DNA of 64,000 nt from Flavobacterium johnsoniae (lineage in GTDB: Bacteria; Bacteroidota; Bacteroidia; Flavobacteriales; Flavobacteriaceae). Made by a program: the position numbers and the translations under genes. Under the pieces are notes generated by a model. That model searched no databases. It saw only the letters and a list, made by a program, of their open reading frames with translations, and was not told the origin of the DNA. Each line of letters begins with the position of its first letter. Position 1 is the first letter of the stretch. Positions 25,442 to 34,588 of this stretch are shown piece after piece. The stretch spans positions 372,001 to 436,000 of the forward strand of contig NZ_MLFK01000002.1 of NCBI RefSeq assembly GCF_001879205.1, in the 5' to 3' direction.

Positions 25442-26782
25442 TTATCTATCAAACAATAATCGTTTTCCGGCACGGATATCTTTTACTTTAAAGTTATTGT
25501 AAACCATTTCTCCGTTTACAAAAGTGTGTGTAATTCTCGACTTAAAAGTGGTATTTTCAAATGGAGACCAGCCGCATTTATATAAAATATTATCTGAATT
25601 CACTCTCCAAGGCAGACTTGGGTTTACAATTACCAAATCAGCATAATACCCTTCTCTGATAAAACCTCTGTTTTCTATTTTAAAGATTTTAGCCGGATTG
25701 TGGCACATTTTCTCTACAATTTTCTCTACAGTTATTTTCCCTTGATGATGCGCCTCAAACATAGCTACAACAGCATGCTGTACAAGCGGTCCTCCTGAAG
25801 GTGCTTTTAAATACGATTGTAGTTTCTCTTCTTTAGTATGCGGTGCGTGGTCTGTTGCAATCACATCAATACGTCCGTCATTTAAAGCTTTCCATAGTTC
25901 GGCACGATCTTCAGCCGTTTTTACAGCCGGATTCCATTTAATGAAATTCCCTTTTGTTTTGTAATCCTCATCGGTAAACCAAAGATGATGTACACAAACC
26001 TCAGCCGTTATTTTTTTATCTTCCAGCGGAATTTTATTGGTAAACAATTCCATTTCTTTTGCAGTCGAAAGATGGAAAATATGCAGTCTCGCTCCTGTTT
26101 TCTTTGCCAGCGCCACCGCTTTTGAAGACGAAAGATAACAAGCCTCTGCACTTCTGATTAAATTATGTGCCGTTACCGGAACATCTTCACCGTATTTTTC
26201 TTTGAATTCTGCCAGATTGTTTTGAATTGTAGTTTCATCTTCGCAATGAACCGCAATTAACATCGGAGTGCTTGAAAAGATTTTTTCTAAAGTCGCTTCG
26301 TTATCAACCAGCATATTTCCTGTTGAAGAACCTAGAAAAATCTTGATTCCGGCAACATTCTTTGGATTTGTTTTTAAAACTTCTTCCAGATTATCATTGG
26401 TCGCCCCCATCATAAACGAATAATTCGCAAATGATTTTTCGGCTGCAATTTGATATTTATCTTCTAATATTTCCTGAGTAACAGCATTTGGAACCGTATT
26501 TGGCTGTTCGATGAAAGAAGTGATTCCACCTGCAACTGCCGCTCTCGATTCAGACTCGATATCGCCTTTATGCGTTAATCCCGGCTCTCTAAAATGTACC
26601 TGATCGTCAATTGCTCCCGGCATTAAATAACTTCCTTCAGCATCGATCACAATACAATTAGATGTTTTTAGACTGATGCTGTCCGCGACTTCAACAATTA
26701 AGTCGTTTTCAATCAAAACATCTCCTTCAAAAATAGATCCTTCGTTTACAATTTTTGCGTTTTTTATTAAAATCCTATTCAT
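25442..26782 (-). CDS. pyrC: Dihydroorotase (class I type)
   Basis: Closes N-carbamoyl-aspartate to dihydroorotate in pyrimidine synthesis. The 446-residue amidohydrolase carries the metal-site segment DDQVHFREPGLTHKGDI (about residues 58-74), in which Gln stands where the first His of the usual HxH pair is; this substitution is, to my knowledge, common in Bacteroidota dihydroorotases. Further metal or catalytic residues are in AVHCEDE (about 177), RLHIFHLSTAKEME (about 230) and the catalytic IATDHAPHTKEEK near residue 310. It is downstream of the GT2 gene (nine-base gap) and upstream of DUF4296, so the three probably form an operon. PyrH and other pyrimidine genes are far away. Confidence 0.9.
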   Translation of the reverse strand: MNRILIKNAKIVNEGSIFEGDVLIENDLIVEVADSISLKTSNCIVIDAEGSYLMPGAIDDQVHFREPGLTHKGDIESESRAAVAGGITSFIEQPNTVPNAVTQEILEDKYQIAAEKSFANYSFMMGATNDNLEEVLKTNPKNVAGIKIFLGSSTGNMLVDNEATLEKIFSSTPMLIAVHCEDETTIQNNLAEFKEKYGEDVPVTAHNLIRSAEACYLSSSKAVALAKKTGARLHIFHLSTAKEMELFTNKIPLEDKKITAEVCVHHLWFTDEDYKTKGNFIKWNPAVKTAEDRAELWKALNDGRIDVIATDHAPHTKEEKLQSYLKAPSGGPLVQHAVVAMFEAHHQGKITVEKIVEKMCHNPAKIFKIENRGFIREGYYADLVIVNPSLPWRVNSDNILYKCGWSPFENTTFKSRITHTFVNGEMVYNNFKVKDIRAGKRLLFDR

Positions 26783-26791
26783 GTGCTGTCT

Positions 26792-27517
26792 TTATAATGA
26801 ATTGACTAATTTTTTTAATCGAAGAGAAATAACGCCCAGAATAGCTTCTTTTATAATGGCATTACTCATTTTTGAAACTCCTTTTGTTCTGTCTGTAAAA
26901 ATAATTGGGACTTCTGTTATTTCAAATTTAGCACAATAAGTTCTGTACTTCATTTCGATTTGAAACGCATATCCAACAAATTTTATTTTATTAAGATTAA
27001 TTTTCTCCAAAACTTCTCTTTTATAACATACAAAACCTGCCGTTGCATCGTGAATTTTCATTCCGGTAATAAACTTAACATAAACCGATGCAAAATAAGA
27101 CATTAAAACCCGGCTTAGCGGCCAGTTTACCACATTTACACCTTTAACATAACGAGATCCAATTGCCAAATCGGCACCGCCAAAATGACAAGCGTCATAG
27201 AGTTTTTCAAGATCATTTGGATTATGCGAAAAATCGGCATCCATCTCAAATATAAAATCATATTTACGTTCCAATGCCCATTTAAAACCATGAACATAAG
27301 CTGTTCCTAAACCCGATTTTTTGGCTCTTTTTTCAAGAAATAACCGATTAGGAAATTCTTCCTGTAAAGCGGCTACTTTATCAGCTGTATGATCGGGCGA
27401 ATTATCGTCGATTATTAAAAGATCAAAAGGCTTATGCTGCGAAAGTACAGCTCTCACTATACTTTCTATGTTTTCAATTTCGTTATAAGTAGGAATTATG
27501 ACAATACTATCATTCAT
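26792..27517 (-). CDS. Polyprenol-phosphate mannosyltransferase-like GT2 enzyme
   Basis: A 241-residue family 2 glycosyltransferase of the dolichol/polyprenol-phosphate mannose synthase type. The nucleotide-binding N-terminus is IIPTYNEIENIESIV, followed by LLIIDDNSPDHTADKV; the metal-binding DXD-like acid motif is EMDADFSHNP (about residues 93-102). The acceptor part has GSRYVKGVNVVNWPLSR and the ATAGFVCYKREVL stretch. It lacks the C-terminal membrane domain found in longer relatives, as is usual for the soluble bacterial form. It loads a sugar, probably mannose, onto a lipid carrier at the inner membrane for later protein or glycan modification. Read on the minus strand, TACTTTTG at 27539-27546 is a good -7 element for the operon. 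Confidence 0.87.
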   Translation of the reverse strand: MNDSIVIIPTYNEIENIESIVRAVLSQHKPFDLLIIDDNSPDHTADKVAALQEEFPNRLFLEKRAKKSGLGTAYVHGFKWALERKYDFIFEMDADFSHNPNDLEKLYDACHFGGADLAIGSRYVKGVNVVNWPLSRVLMSYFASVYVKFITGMKIHDATAGFVCYKREVLEKINLNKIKFVGYAFQIEMKYRTYCAKFEITEVPIIFTDRTKGVSKMSNAIIKEAILGVISLRLKKLVNSL

Positions 27518-27623
27518 TTTTTCTCGGTAATTTCACCGCAAAAGTAAACTTTTTATAGCATTCGCTTCATAATAAATACATAATAAAAGTATTGATACAA
27601 AAAATTACTAATTTTGTGACGCT

Positions 27624-28292
27624 ATGATTGAACACCTTCATCCTCGAATTATTGAAAACAAAGACTGGGCAACTGCTTTATTTGTCCTGACCTTTGCAGT
27701 TGTTGCTATAACTAAATCTGCTTACGAAACTCGTTTTACCGAATTCAGCAAGCTTATTTTCTCAGATAAATATGCCAAGATTTATCGTGATAACAGCCAC
27801 ATGAAAAGCAGCTTTACAGTTGGGTTATTTTTTGTGCAGGTTATTTCGTTTGCATTTTTCATTCAGCTTACGATGAATACTTTTGGACATGCCTCAAAAA
27901 CTGATTGGGTTTTGTTTATTCAGATCGCCACTTTTTTACTTTATTTTATTCTGGCAAAGTATTTAATAGAAAAAATTGTAGCAACCTCATTCAACATTGA
28001 TGACTTTGTAGAGCTTTTTAATTTGCAAAAAGTTACTTACAGAACTTATATAGGCGTTTTAATCCTTCCAATTAACGCTATTTTGTTTTATTATGACAAT
28101 ATTCCAACGATTGTACCGCTTGCCATTATTGGTATTTCACTGTGTATCAGCCTATACTCTTATTTTATTTCAATAAAAACGTATCAAAACGTAATTATCG
28201 GTAAGTTATTTTATTTTATTTTATATCTTTGCGCTCTTGAAATAGCCCCTTATTATTTTCTTTATTATTGGATAACAAAAGGGAGTGCTTAG
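27624..28292 (+). CDS. DUF4271 membrane protein
   Basis: A 222-residue integral membrane protein with about six helices. The first helix begins after NKDWATALFVLTFAVVAI, and the last segment is IGKLFYFILYLCALEIAP followed by YYFLYYWITK, a pattern I recognise as DUF4271, a Bacteroidota family usually encoded just upstream of hemD, as here. Function unknown. A TAATTTTG box at 27609-27616 lies immediately upstream of the start codon, which suggests a very short leader. The 3' end includes TATCTTTG at 28224-28231, a possible internal promoter for hemD. Confidence 0.85.
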   Translation: MIEHLHPRIIENKDWATALFVLTFAVVAITKSAYETRFTEFSKLIFSDKYAKIYRDNSHMKSSFTVGLFFVQVISFAFFIQLTMNTFGHASKTDWVLFIQIATFLLYFILAKYLIEKIVATSFNIDDFVELFNLQKVTYRTYIGVLILPINAILFYYDNIPTIVPLAIIGISLCISLYSYFISIKTYQNVIIGKLFYFILYLCALEIAPYYFLYYWITKGSA

Positions 28293-28306
28293 AAAATGTT
28301 TATAAT

Positions 28307-29056
28307 ATGAAAGTGAAAACAATTTTGGTGTCACAGCCTGAACCTAAAGTGGAGAATTCTCCTTACTTTGAGCTCCAACAAAAACACAAAATAAAAATTG
28401 ATTTCAGACCATTTATTCATGTGGAAGGGGTTAGCGCAAAAGAGATTCGATTGCAAAAAATCGATCTTAATCATTACACTGCGATCATTTTAACAAGTCG
28501 AAATGCTGTAGATCATTTTTTTAGAGTGGCTGATGAAATGCGTTACAAAGTTCCAGAAGGATTGAAATATTTTTGTCAATCTGAAGCGGTAGCATTTTAC
28601 CTGCAAAAGTATGTGGTATACAGAAAACGTAAAATTTACGTTGGAGCAAAAGATTTTGCAGACTTATCACCTCTTATCAAAAAGTACAAAGACGAGAAGT
28701 TCTTACTGCCAGCATCTGACCAGCTAAATGCAGATGCCCCTATTACATTAAATAGTCTAAAAGTAGATTGGGCGCAAGCTATTTTTTACAGAACCGTAAT
28801 GAGCGACTTATCTGATCTTGCTGATGTTTATTATGATGTTTTAGCGTTTTTTAGTCCAACCGGAATTAAATCTTTATTTAAAAACTTCCCGGATTTCCAA
28901 CAAAACAACACCAGAATTGCTGTATTTGGAAGCACAACTCAAAAAGAAGCTTTAGATCATGGTTTAAGAATTGACATTCTTGCTCCAACACCTGAAACTC
29001 CTTCTATGACAATGGCTCTGGAAAAATATATTGCAGAAGCAAACAAAGGAAAATAA
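28307..29056 (+). CDS. hemD: Uroporphyrinogen-III synthase
   Basis: Cyclises hydroxymethylbilane to uroporphyrinogen III in heme synthesis. From the ATG at 28307 the protein has 249 residues, the usual length; an alternative start 13 codons up would overlap DUF4271 and is not needed. The typical weakly conserved HemD features are present: ILVSQPEPKVENSPY at the start, YTAIILTSRNAVDHFF (about residue 57) and the second-domain segment VLAFFSPTGIKSLFKNFP, followed by IAVFGSTTQKEALDHGL. Its place after DUF4271 matches other Flavobacteriia. A long, perfect terminator follows directly. Confidence 0.88.
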   Translation: MKVKTILVSQPEPKVENSPYFELQQKHKIKIDFRPFIHVEGVSAKEIRLQKIDLNHYTAIILTSRNAVDHFFRVADEMRYKVPEGLKYFCQSEAVAFYLQKYVVYRKRKIYVGAKDFADLSPLIKKYKDEKFLLPASDQLNADAPITLNSLKVDWAQAIFYRTVMSDLSDLADVYYDVLAFFSPTGIKSLFKNFPDFQQNNTRIAVFGSTTQKEALDHGLRIDILAPTPETPSMTMALEKYIAEANKGK

Positions 29057-29078
29057 ACCTGACCGATAAAAAATATTT

Positions 29079-29122
29079 AAATTCCAAATTCCAAATTAAT
29101 CACTTGGAATTTGGAATTTTTT
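29079..29122 (+). terminator. Long intrinsic terminator after hemD
   Basis: AAATTCCAAATTCCAA at 29079-29094 and TTGGAATTTGGAATTT at 29104-29119 form a perfect 16-base stem, followed by T residues. Confidence 0.85.
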
Positions 29123-29309
29123 GTTTTTAATCACATTCGTTTCTTATGGCTGAAACCACGGCTATATTTTGAATCTGATGCAAAGCTTCAATATCAAATA
29201 TTAGAAATTGGGATTTTTAAAATTGGAATTTCCATTTCAATAGCATTTTAACTACATTTGATTTCTATTCTAAACCCAAATCACAATAAATAGTTTCAAA
29301 TTATAAGTT

Positions 29310-29780
29310 ATGAAAATCAACTCCCTCTTAATTGAAATTGATGGTATCGACAAAGAAATTCTTCGTTATCTGATGGATGATGCCAGAAAACCAATATTAC
29401 AAATCGCCAATAAAATAGGCATCTCCGGAGCTGCAATTCATCAGAGATTAAAAAAACTGGAACAATCCGGCGTTATCTCGGGATCTAAATTTACCGTTAA
29501 CCCAAAAGTTCTGGGCTATAATACCATGGCCTTTGTGGGCGTTTATCTAGACAAAGCTTCCCGAAACTCAGAAGCAGTAAAGGACCTAAAGAAAATCCCT
29601 GAAGTTCTGGAATGTCATTACACCACCGGAAACTGGTCGGTACTGATTAAAATCATCTGTCGTGATAACGAACATTTAATGCAGCTTTTAAATACTAAAA
29701 TCCAAGCAATTGAAGGAGTTTCAAGAACCGAAACTTTTATTTCACTGGATCAGCAGATTGACAGGCAGATACAGCTTTAG
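29310..29780 (+). CDS. Lrp/AsnC family transcriptional regulator
   Basis: A 156-residue feast/famine regulator. The N-terminal helix-turn-helix runs over about residues 12-60 (DGIDKEILRYLMDDARKP, then ISGAAIHQRLKKLEQSGVI). The C-terminal RAM/ACT-like ligand domain covers about 70-150 (YNTMAFVGVYLDKASRN, then VLECHYTTGNWSVLIKI). These proteins assemble as octamers and respond to amino acids, often controlling a nearby transporter or catabolic gene; no such target is adjacent here, so it may act at a distance or on itself. The ATG used is the only one that keeps the whole DNA-binding domain. Confidence 0.92.
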   Translation: MKINSLLIEIDGIDKEILRYLMDDARKPILQIANKIGISGAAIHQRLKKLEQSGVISGSKFTVNPKVLGYNTMAFVGVYLDKASRNSEAVKDLKKIPEVLECHYTTGNWSVLIKIICRDNEHLMQLLNTKIQAIEGVSRTETFISLDQQIDRQIQL

Positions 29781-29873
29781 ATAATTAGATAATGTATCTA
29801 TTGATAATTATTTTTAAAACAAGGGATTCGACTACACTGCTCTGACAACAAACAGCAAGATAATTACAAAACA

Positions 29874-29902
29874 AAACCCGACAGGTAAAATCTGTCGGGT
29901 TT
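29874..29902 (-). terminator. Terminator of the zinc metallopeptidase gene
   Basis: AAACCCGACAG at 29874-29884 pairs with CTGTCGGGTTT at 29892-29902. Read on the minus strand the stem is followed by GTTTTG. The same stem sequence recurs at 61757-61789. Confidence 0.75.
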
Positions 29903-29925
29903 GCTTAAATTCTCTAATTCTCAAA

Positions 29926-30612
29926 TTAATTCCTTCTGCTTCCGGAATAAATTGAGATATAGTATAACAACGTTGCGATAGAGCCTAAAGCAGCGACTAC
30001 ATAAGTTCTTGCAGCCCATTTTAAGGCATCTTTTGCTCCAGCCTGCTCTTCTTGTGTTAACATGTGTTTATTTTCAAGCCAGGCCAATGCCCTGTTGCTT
30101 GCATCATATTCTACCGGCAGTGTTATGATCGAAAATAATGTTGTTACAGCAAAAATTATAATTCCCACTAATAACAACTGCGGAAAAGTTCTGATCATAA
30201 GAATTCCGGCCAGTAAAATCCACTGCATGAAATTTGAGGCTACGCTTACGATAGGAACTAATTTAGAACGCATCGTTAACCATTCGTACCCAATAGCATG
30301 CTGCACCGCATGTCCGCATTCGTGAGCTGCAACTGCCGCTGCTGCCGCATTTCGATGATTATAAACTGCTTCACTTAAATTAACTGTTTTATCTGACGGA
30401 TTGTAATGATCTGTTAACTGACCCGGAGTCGAGATAACACGCACATCAGTAATTCCGTTATCAGCCAGCATTTTTTGAGCGATTTCTGCACCGCTCATTC
30501 CGTTTCGTAATTGCAGCTTAGAATATAATTCGAATTTACTTTTTAGTTTTGAGCTCACCATCCAGCTAAATAACATTATAGCTCCGGCAAGTATTAAATA
30601 TCCACTTCCCAT
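29926..30612 (-). CDS. Membrane zinc metallopeptidase (YugP type)
   Basis: A 228-residue membrane protein of the neutral zinc metallopeptidase family (YugP/DUF-type). The zinc motif HECGH is in AVAAHECGHAVQHAIGYEW (about residues 94-112). One helix at the N-terminus (YLILAGAIMLFSWMV) and three more after the motif (WILLAGILMIRTFPQLLL, then VGIIIFAVTTLFSIITL, and a last one near the C-terminus) anchor it in the inner membrane. Substrate unknown; membrane protein quality control is a common guess but unproven. Monocistronic, with its own terminator downstream. Confidence 0.87.
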   Translation of the reverse strand: MGSGYLILAGAIMLFSWMVSSKLKSKFELYSKLQLRNGMSGAEIAQKMLADNGITDVRVISTPGQLTDHYNPSDKTVNLSEAVYNHRNAAAAAVAAHECGHAVQHAIGYEWLTMRSKLVPIVSVASNFMQWILLAGILMIRTFPQLLLVGIIIFAVTTLFSIITLPVEYDASNRALAWLENKHMLTQEEQAGAKDALKWAARTYVVAALGSIATLLYYISIYSGSRRN

Positions 30613-30712
30613 ATTTTTACTTTTTTTGATTGAAATTTAAAGTTACGAAACAAACCGCAATTTCTGAACCAAATTCAAAAAATGTCATTTTGGCATTTTT
30701 CAGGACAACTTT

Positions 30713-31348
30713 TCAATCTAAAAGGTTATTTTTCAATAGCAGCGTAATTAATTCTGCGACATTTTTGGTTTTGTACTTTTGAAGAATATTTCTTCTGTGC
30801 GTTTGTACCGTCAAAAAGCTTAAAAAAAGTTCATCTGCAATTTCCTGAGTTTGTTTTCCTTTTGAAAGCAAAACAGCAATATCTTTTTCTCTTCTGCTTA
30901 AACTCGGAATAGTATCTAAATCTTCGGATAAAGGCTGGCTCACAATTGTTTTAACCTCATCACTAAAAACAATTTCTCCTTCAATCGCTTTATTAATGCA
31001 GTTTTTAAATTCCTCAAACGAAGCACTTTTTAATATATATCCACTTCCTCCATTCTGAATAAATTTCATTACTAAACTTCGTTCCGACTGACTGCTCATT
31101 CCAATAACAATTACCTGCGGATATTTCTGTTTAATAGCTTTACACAAGTCAATACCGGTTACAACAGGCAGAAAAATATCCATTAAAACCATATCTACTT
31201 CATTGCTTCCTATATAATCTAAAAGCTTTACACCAGATTGCATTTTCTCTATAATTTCAATATTTTCCAAATCAGACAGAAGTCCTGAAATACCCGAAAT
31301 CACAATTGGATGGTCATCGACCACGACCATTTTATACTTTTTACTCAT
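30713..31348 (-). CDS. NarL/LuxR family response regulator
   Basis: A 211-residue regulator with a receiver domain (about 1-125: VVVDDHPIVISGISG, phosphoacceptor Asp in VDMVLMDIFLPVVTG, Lys in GGSGYILKSASFEE) and a LuxR-type helix-turn-helix at about 145-205 (LSRREKDIAVLLSKGKQTQE, then LFLSFLTVQTHRRNIL). It overlaps the end of the upstream kinase gene by eight bases, so the two are translationally coupled and form one two-component system. The target is unknown; the small lipoprotein gene at 33521, divergent from the kinase gene, is one candidate. Confidence 0.92.
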   Translation of the reverse strand: MSKKYKMVVVDDHPIVISGISGLLSDLENIEIIEKMQSGVKLLDYIGSNEVDMVLMDIFLPVVTGIDLCKAIKQKYPQVIVIGMSSQSERSLVMKFIQNGGSGYILKSASFEEFKNCINKAIEGEIVFSDEVKTIVSQPLSEDLDTIPSLSRREKDIAVLLSKGKQTQEIADELFLSFLTVQTHRRNILQKYKTKNVAELITLLLKNNLLD

Positions 31349-33353
31349 TTCCCTGGTTTTCGTTTATTACATTTAATTCGATATAAGCAGATGTTCCCTG
31401 ATTTATTTTGCTTTCAATTTCTAATTTCCCACTCAAAAATTCTACACGGTTTTTAATATTTTTTAACCCCATTCCGTTTTTGTTTTTTGGGTCCAAAATA
31501 TCAAAACCAATTCCATTATCTTCCACCGTAATAAAAAATACATCTTTGTTTTGAGAGCAGGAAACCAAAACCTGAGAGGCTTTTGCATATTTTAAAGCAT
31601 TATTCAGCAACTCCTGAATAATTCTGTAAATCATGATTTCATAGTTTTTTGGCAGCCTGGATTTTTTTATCAAATATTGAAATTCGACTTTGGTAGCCGT
31701 ATTTGAGTTTGCAGCGCATAAATCTCTTAAAGCGTGTTCTAAACTTAATTCCAATAAACTTTCAGGCATTAGATTCTGCGATATATTCCTAAGTTCCTTA
31801 ATTGAATTATCGAGCAGCGTATCAACTCCGTTTACAGTTTCGGGATTTTCTTTTTTGGCCAGGTTTAAATGAATTTTCACACCCGAAAGCATACTTCCCA
31901 GACCGTCGTGAAGATCTCTGGCAATTCTCTTTCGCTCCATTTCCTCACCCTGAATCAATGCTTTAGAAACCGAAAGTTTATGACGATCTTCAAAAGCAGA
32001 TAATTCCTGCTTAAGGTTAATTTCTTTTTGAATACTTAATTTCTTTTGGTTTTTATTAAAAATCCACAAAAACAAAACAATCAAAAACAGTATAAACGAC
32101 AAACCTGCAAGAAGCACCGAATTCAAACGATTATTGTACACCAATAAAGCGGCTTTGTCATTTTGCGACTGCAGCATCGTAATTTTTTTCTCGCTCTCTG
32201 CTTTTTTATATTTTGCTTCCAGTTCTACAATTTCACTTTTAAACTTCGTGTTATTTAAACTGTCGTTTACTGCATTGTATTTATGAGAATAGTAGTAAGC
32301 CTTATCGTATTCTTTTGTGGCATTATATACTTTGGCCAACTCGTTATAATAATTCTTCCTATCTACGACAAAAGGAGTATTTTTTAAAAGATAATCTAAA
32401 TTGCTTTTGGCTTTGCTGTAATTTTTCAGCTTAAAAAGCACTTCATATTCGGCAAATTTTAAACGGTTTAAAGCAATTGCATTTTGATGTTTTTCAGCAG
32501 ATACAATTCCTTTTTCATAACTTTCTAAAGCGTTTGTATTTTTATTTTGTTTAGCATAATACAGCCCTTCAGAATAAAAATAAGAGTCGTTTAAGTTCGA
32601 CTCGGGGAAGTTTTTTAATGTTGAAAAAGCTTTATCGAGAACTTTTTTAGCATCATAAAAATGCTGTAACTCCACTAAGTTTTCGGCATTAATAATATAT
32701 GTTTCCATTTTTGACTCGGCAACTGTCGGCGATTTCTTAATTGCCCTTTCAACATATTTCTGTGCTTCACTTAAATATTCACTTGCTTTTTCACGTTCGT
32801 TATTATTCATAAAAATAATGGCGACTGCTTTATACAAACCGCTTATAAGTTCATAATCACGGCTTTTTTTTGCAGCCGGAATAGCCTCATTAATCAGCAG
32901 TTTCATGTATGCCTTTTCATTATTCTTCCGTTGCTGCATAATACCATAATTCTGTAAAATTATCGCTCGAAGCCTAAATGCTTCGGTATTATAATATTTT
33001 TTCAGCTTGTCATTTGCCTTAAGAAGTGTTTTTTCGAAACCATCTACATCGCCTTTTTCTAAAAAACTATAAGAATTATAAAAGATTCCCGCATCTTTTA
33101 AAAACGGAAATTGGTCTTTAAGTCTATTTGCCTGCTCTAAATATTCTTTTGATTTTTTAGCATCCTGAACCATCAGGTACATTTTCGATAATTTAAAACT
33201 ATACAAACATTTTATACTGTCTGACTTTGTGTTTTTCGTGATTTTGGCGATACTGTCTATATAAACCGAATCATCGTCTAGAGAAAGAATAACCTGTGAA
33301 TATGAAATGGCAGATAAAAATAGAGAGAGTGTTAATAAGTAGATTTTCTTCAT
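31341..33353 (-). CDS. TPR-containing sensor histidine kinase (NarX/DegS type)
   Basis: A 670-residue kinase. Signal peptide at about 1-20 (LTLSLFLSAISYSQ), a long periplasmic region of about 370 residues built from helical repeats of TPR type (for example YYAKQNKNTNALESYEKG and AKVYNATKEYDKAYYYSH), a coiled-coil-like stretch, one transmembrane helix (LAGLSFILFLIVLFLWIF, about residues 410-427), then a HisKA_3 phosphoacceptor segment (RKRIARDLHDGLGSMLSG, His near residue 485) and an HATPase domain with QELLNNALKYAKAS and VEDNGIGFD, then GMGLKNIKNRVEFL. This layout is common in Bacteroidota and the periplasmic TPR part may bind a protein or peptide; no signal is known. Partner: the NarL-type regulator that follows with overlap. 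Confidence 0.9.
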   Translation of the reverse strand: MKKIYLLTLSLFLSAISYSQVILSLDDDSVYIDSIAKITKNTKSDSIKCLYSFKLSKMYLMVQDAKKSKEYLEQANRLKDQFPFLKDAGIFYNSYSFLEKGDVDGFEKTLLKANDKLKKYYNTEAFRLRAIILQNYGIMQQRKNNEKAYMKLLINEAIPAAKKSRDYELISGLYKAVAIIFMNNNEREKASEYLSEAQKYVERAIKKSPTVAESKMETYIINAENLVELQHFYDAKKVLDKAFSTLKNFPESNLNDSYFYSEGLYYAKQNKNTNALESYEKGIVSAEKHQNAIALNRLKFAEYEVLFKLKNYSKAKSNLDYLLKNTPFVVDRKNYYNELAKVYNATKEYDKAYYYSHKYNAVNDSLNNTKFKSEIVELEAKYKKAESEKKITMLQSQNDKAALLVYNNRLNSVLLAGLSFILFLIVLFLWIFNKNQKKLSIQKEINLKQELSAFEDRHKLSVSKALIQGEEMERKRIARDLHDGLGSMLSGVKIHLNLAKKENPETVNGVDTLLDNSIKELRNISQNLMPESLLELSLEHALRDLCAANSNTATKVEFQYLIKKSRLPKNYEIMIYRIIQELLNNALKYAKASQVLVSCSQNKDVFFITVEDNGIGFDILDPKNKNGMGLKNIKNRVEFLSGKLEIESKINQGTSAYIELNVINENQGNE

Positions 33354-33520
33354 AAAAGTGGTATTTATTCAAATTTATTAATTAAAAATCGTTTAAAAAG
33401 GAATTTTCTCGCTTTTACCTGAAATCAGGTAATACAAAATGCATTTTATCAGGTATTGCCGTCTGTTTAATAAGGGTCTAATTTTGTTATAAACGAATAT
33501 TAATTATTAAAGAATTTATT

Positions 33521-33922
33521 ATGAAATCAATTATGAAAACTCTAGCTATTGTACTGACTCTTGCTTTTACAGCGGTATCTTGCAGCAGCGACAACGACGA
33601 TAATAACTCAGGAAATGCTTCAAGAGACGTAAAATATGAAGTGTCAGGAAATTACACAGGAAATCTGGATGTAACTTACACTGAAGCTGGTGGTGGTGTA
33701 CTTAATGAAGACATTACTTCTCTTCCTTGGACTAAAGAATTTACAGCAGGACCAAATACTAATGGAGTAACATTGTCTATTGGAGGTCATGGCGGAAGTA
33801 AAGATCAAACGGTAACAATAAAAATCTTCGTAGGAGGTAAAGAAGTTCGAAACCTGCCTGCAACTGCAAATAGTGAGGGAATTATTGTAGCTGTTCCACA
33901 ACCTTATGTTTTTGGAATGTAA
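33521..33922 (+). CDS. Small lipoprotein of unknown function
   Basis: A 133-residue protein with a lipoprotein signal peptide (MKTLAIVLTLAFTAVSCSSD, Cys at about residue 21) and an Asp/Asn-rich tether, then a short beta-rich domain (VKYEVSGNYTGNLDVTYTE, later KDQTVTIKIFVGGKEV). The start could also be the ATG four codons later. It is divergent from the TPR kinase gene and shares the 167-base intergenic region with it, which fits regulation by that system, but nothing in the sequence proves it. No family recognised with confidence; many small Flavobacterium lipoproteins look like this. Confidence 0.75.
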   Translation: MKSIMKTLAIVLTLAFTAVSCSSDNDDNNSGNASRDVKYEVSGNYTGNLDVTYTEAGGGVLNEDITSLPWTKEFTAGPNTNGVTLSIGGHGGSKDQTVTIKIFVGGKEVRNLPATANSEGIIVAVPQPYVFGM

Positions 33923-33950
33923 GTTTTAAAATTAAATTTTAGTTTTTGGT

Positions 33951-33990
33951 AAAAGTAAAGCTTCGTAACATCACGAGGCTTTACTTTTTT
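33951..33990. terminator. Bidirectional terminator between lipoprotein and ECF operon
   Basis: AAAAGTAAAGC (33951-33961) pairs with GCTTTACTTTT (33979-33989), with a shorter CG pair inside the loop. The convergent gene ends at 33992. Confidence 0.75.
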
Positions 33991-33991
33991 T

Positions 33992-34588
33992 TTATGATTC
34001 AAACTGATGGTTGATTTCTTCAAACTTCCCGATCAGGCTGTTTATTTTTGACTGCTGCTTTTTGATTTGTTTCGGGCGAAGATAAAACCAGTTAAAAATT
34101 ATCCAAAACAAAGTTATTCCATACGTGAACGCTGCGCCTAAAAGCGTCATTCTACTCGCATATTCATACATATATAAGCAAATTCCAACTGTAAGCGCAA
34201 GAAAGTAAAAAGTCATCATTTTGGTCTGTAGAAATTGTTGTTTCTTTTTAATTACAATCAAATTTTGAAGATATTCCTGATTGGTCTGTGTTGTTTCGAT
34301 GTTTTTATACTGACTCAATAATTTGTTATGAGCAAACAAATAAATCATCATTGCCAAAATCGTAAAAATAATTCCAAGTTTAGTCGAAACAAATTGCGGC
34401 TGATAATATATCCAGATAAAAACAATAAATGCGCTTGTTGCAAAAAGCAAAATATTGATTATCCACAAGTTTCTTAAACCAGCTTTTTTAAACTTAGTTA
34501 ATCTCGCCAGCAAGTCCTGCATATCCGGTTGACTTACGGATTGTTTTTTCCATAAATCTTTAAAATCTATATTGTTATCGTTGTCCAT
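33992..34588 (-). CDS. Four-helix membrane protein, candidate partner of the ECF sigma factor
   Basis: A 198-residue protein with a short N-terminal cytoplasmic part (MDNDNNIDFKDLWKKQSVSQ) and four transmembrane helices at about residues 38-58, 65-85, 127-143 and 150-168, followed by a basic C-terminal tail. It starts inside the end of the ECF sigma gene (overlap 14 bases), so both are translated together. The location is that of an anti-sigma factor, and the N-terminal WKKQ helix could hold the sigma factor at the membrane, but I do not see a zinc-type anti-sigma motif (HxxxCxxC). Function is therefore inferred from position only. Confidence 0.7.
   Translation of the reverse strand: MDNDNNIDFKDLWKKQSVSQPDMQDLLARLTKFKKAGLRNLWIINILLFATSAFIVFIWIYYQPQFVSTKLGIIFTILAMMIYLFAHNKLLSQYKNIETTQTNQEYLQNLIVIKKKQQFLQTKMMTFYFLALTVGICLYMYEYASRMTLLGAAFTYGITLFWIIFNWFYLRPKQIKKQQSKINSLIGKFEEINHQFES

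Noticed and set aside
25442..26782. Gln for the first metal-binding His in dihydroorotase as a sign of a non-catalytic paralogue
   Set aside because: The catalytic Asp segment and other His residues are intact, and the same change is found, as far as I recall, in Bacteroidota dihydroorotases.
29123..29309. Another REP-like element near 29143-29172 (GGCTGAAACCACGGCTATA)
   Set aside because: Looks like a degenerate relative of the GGCTTTAGCC elements but has no stable inverted repeat, so I do not list it.
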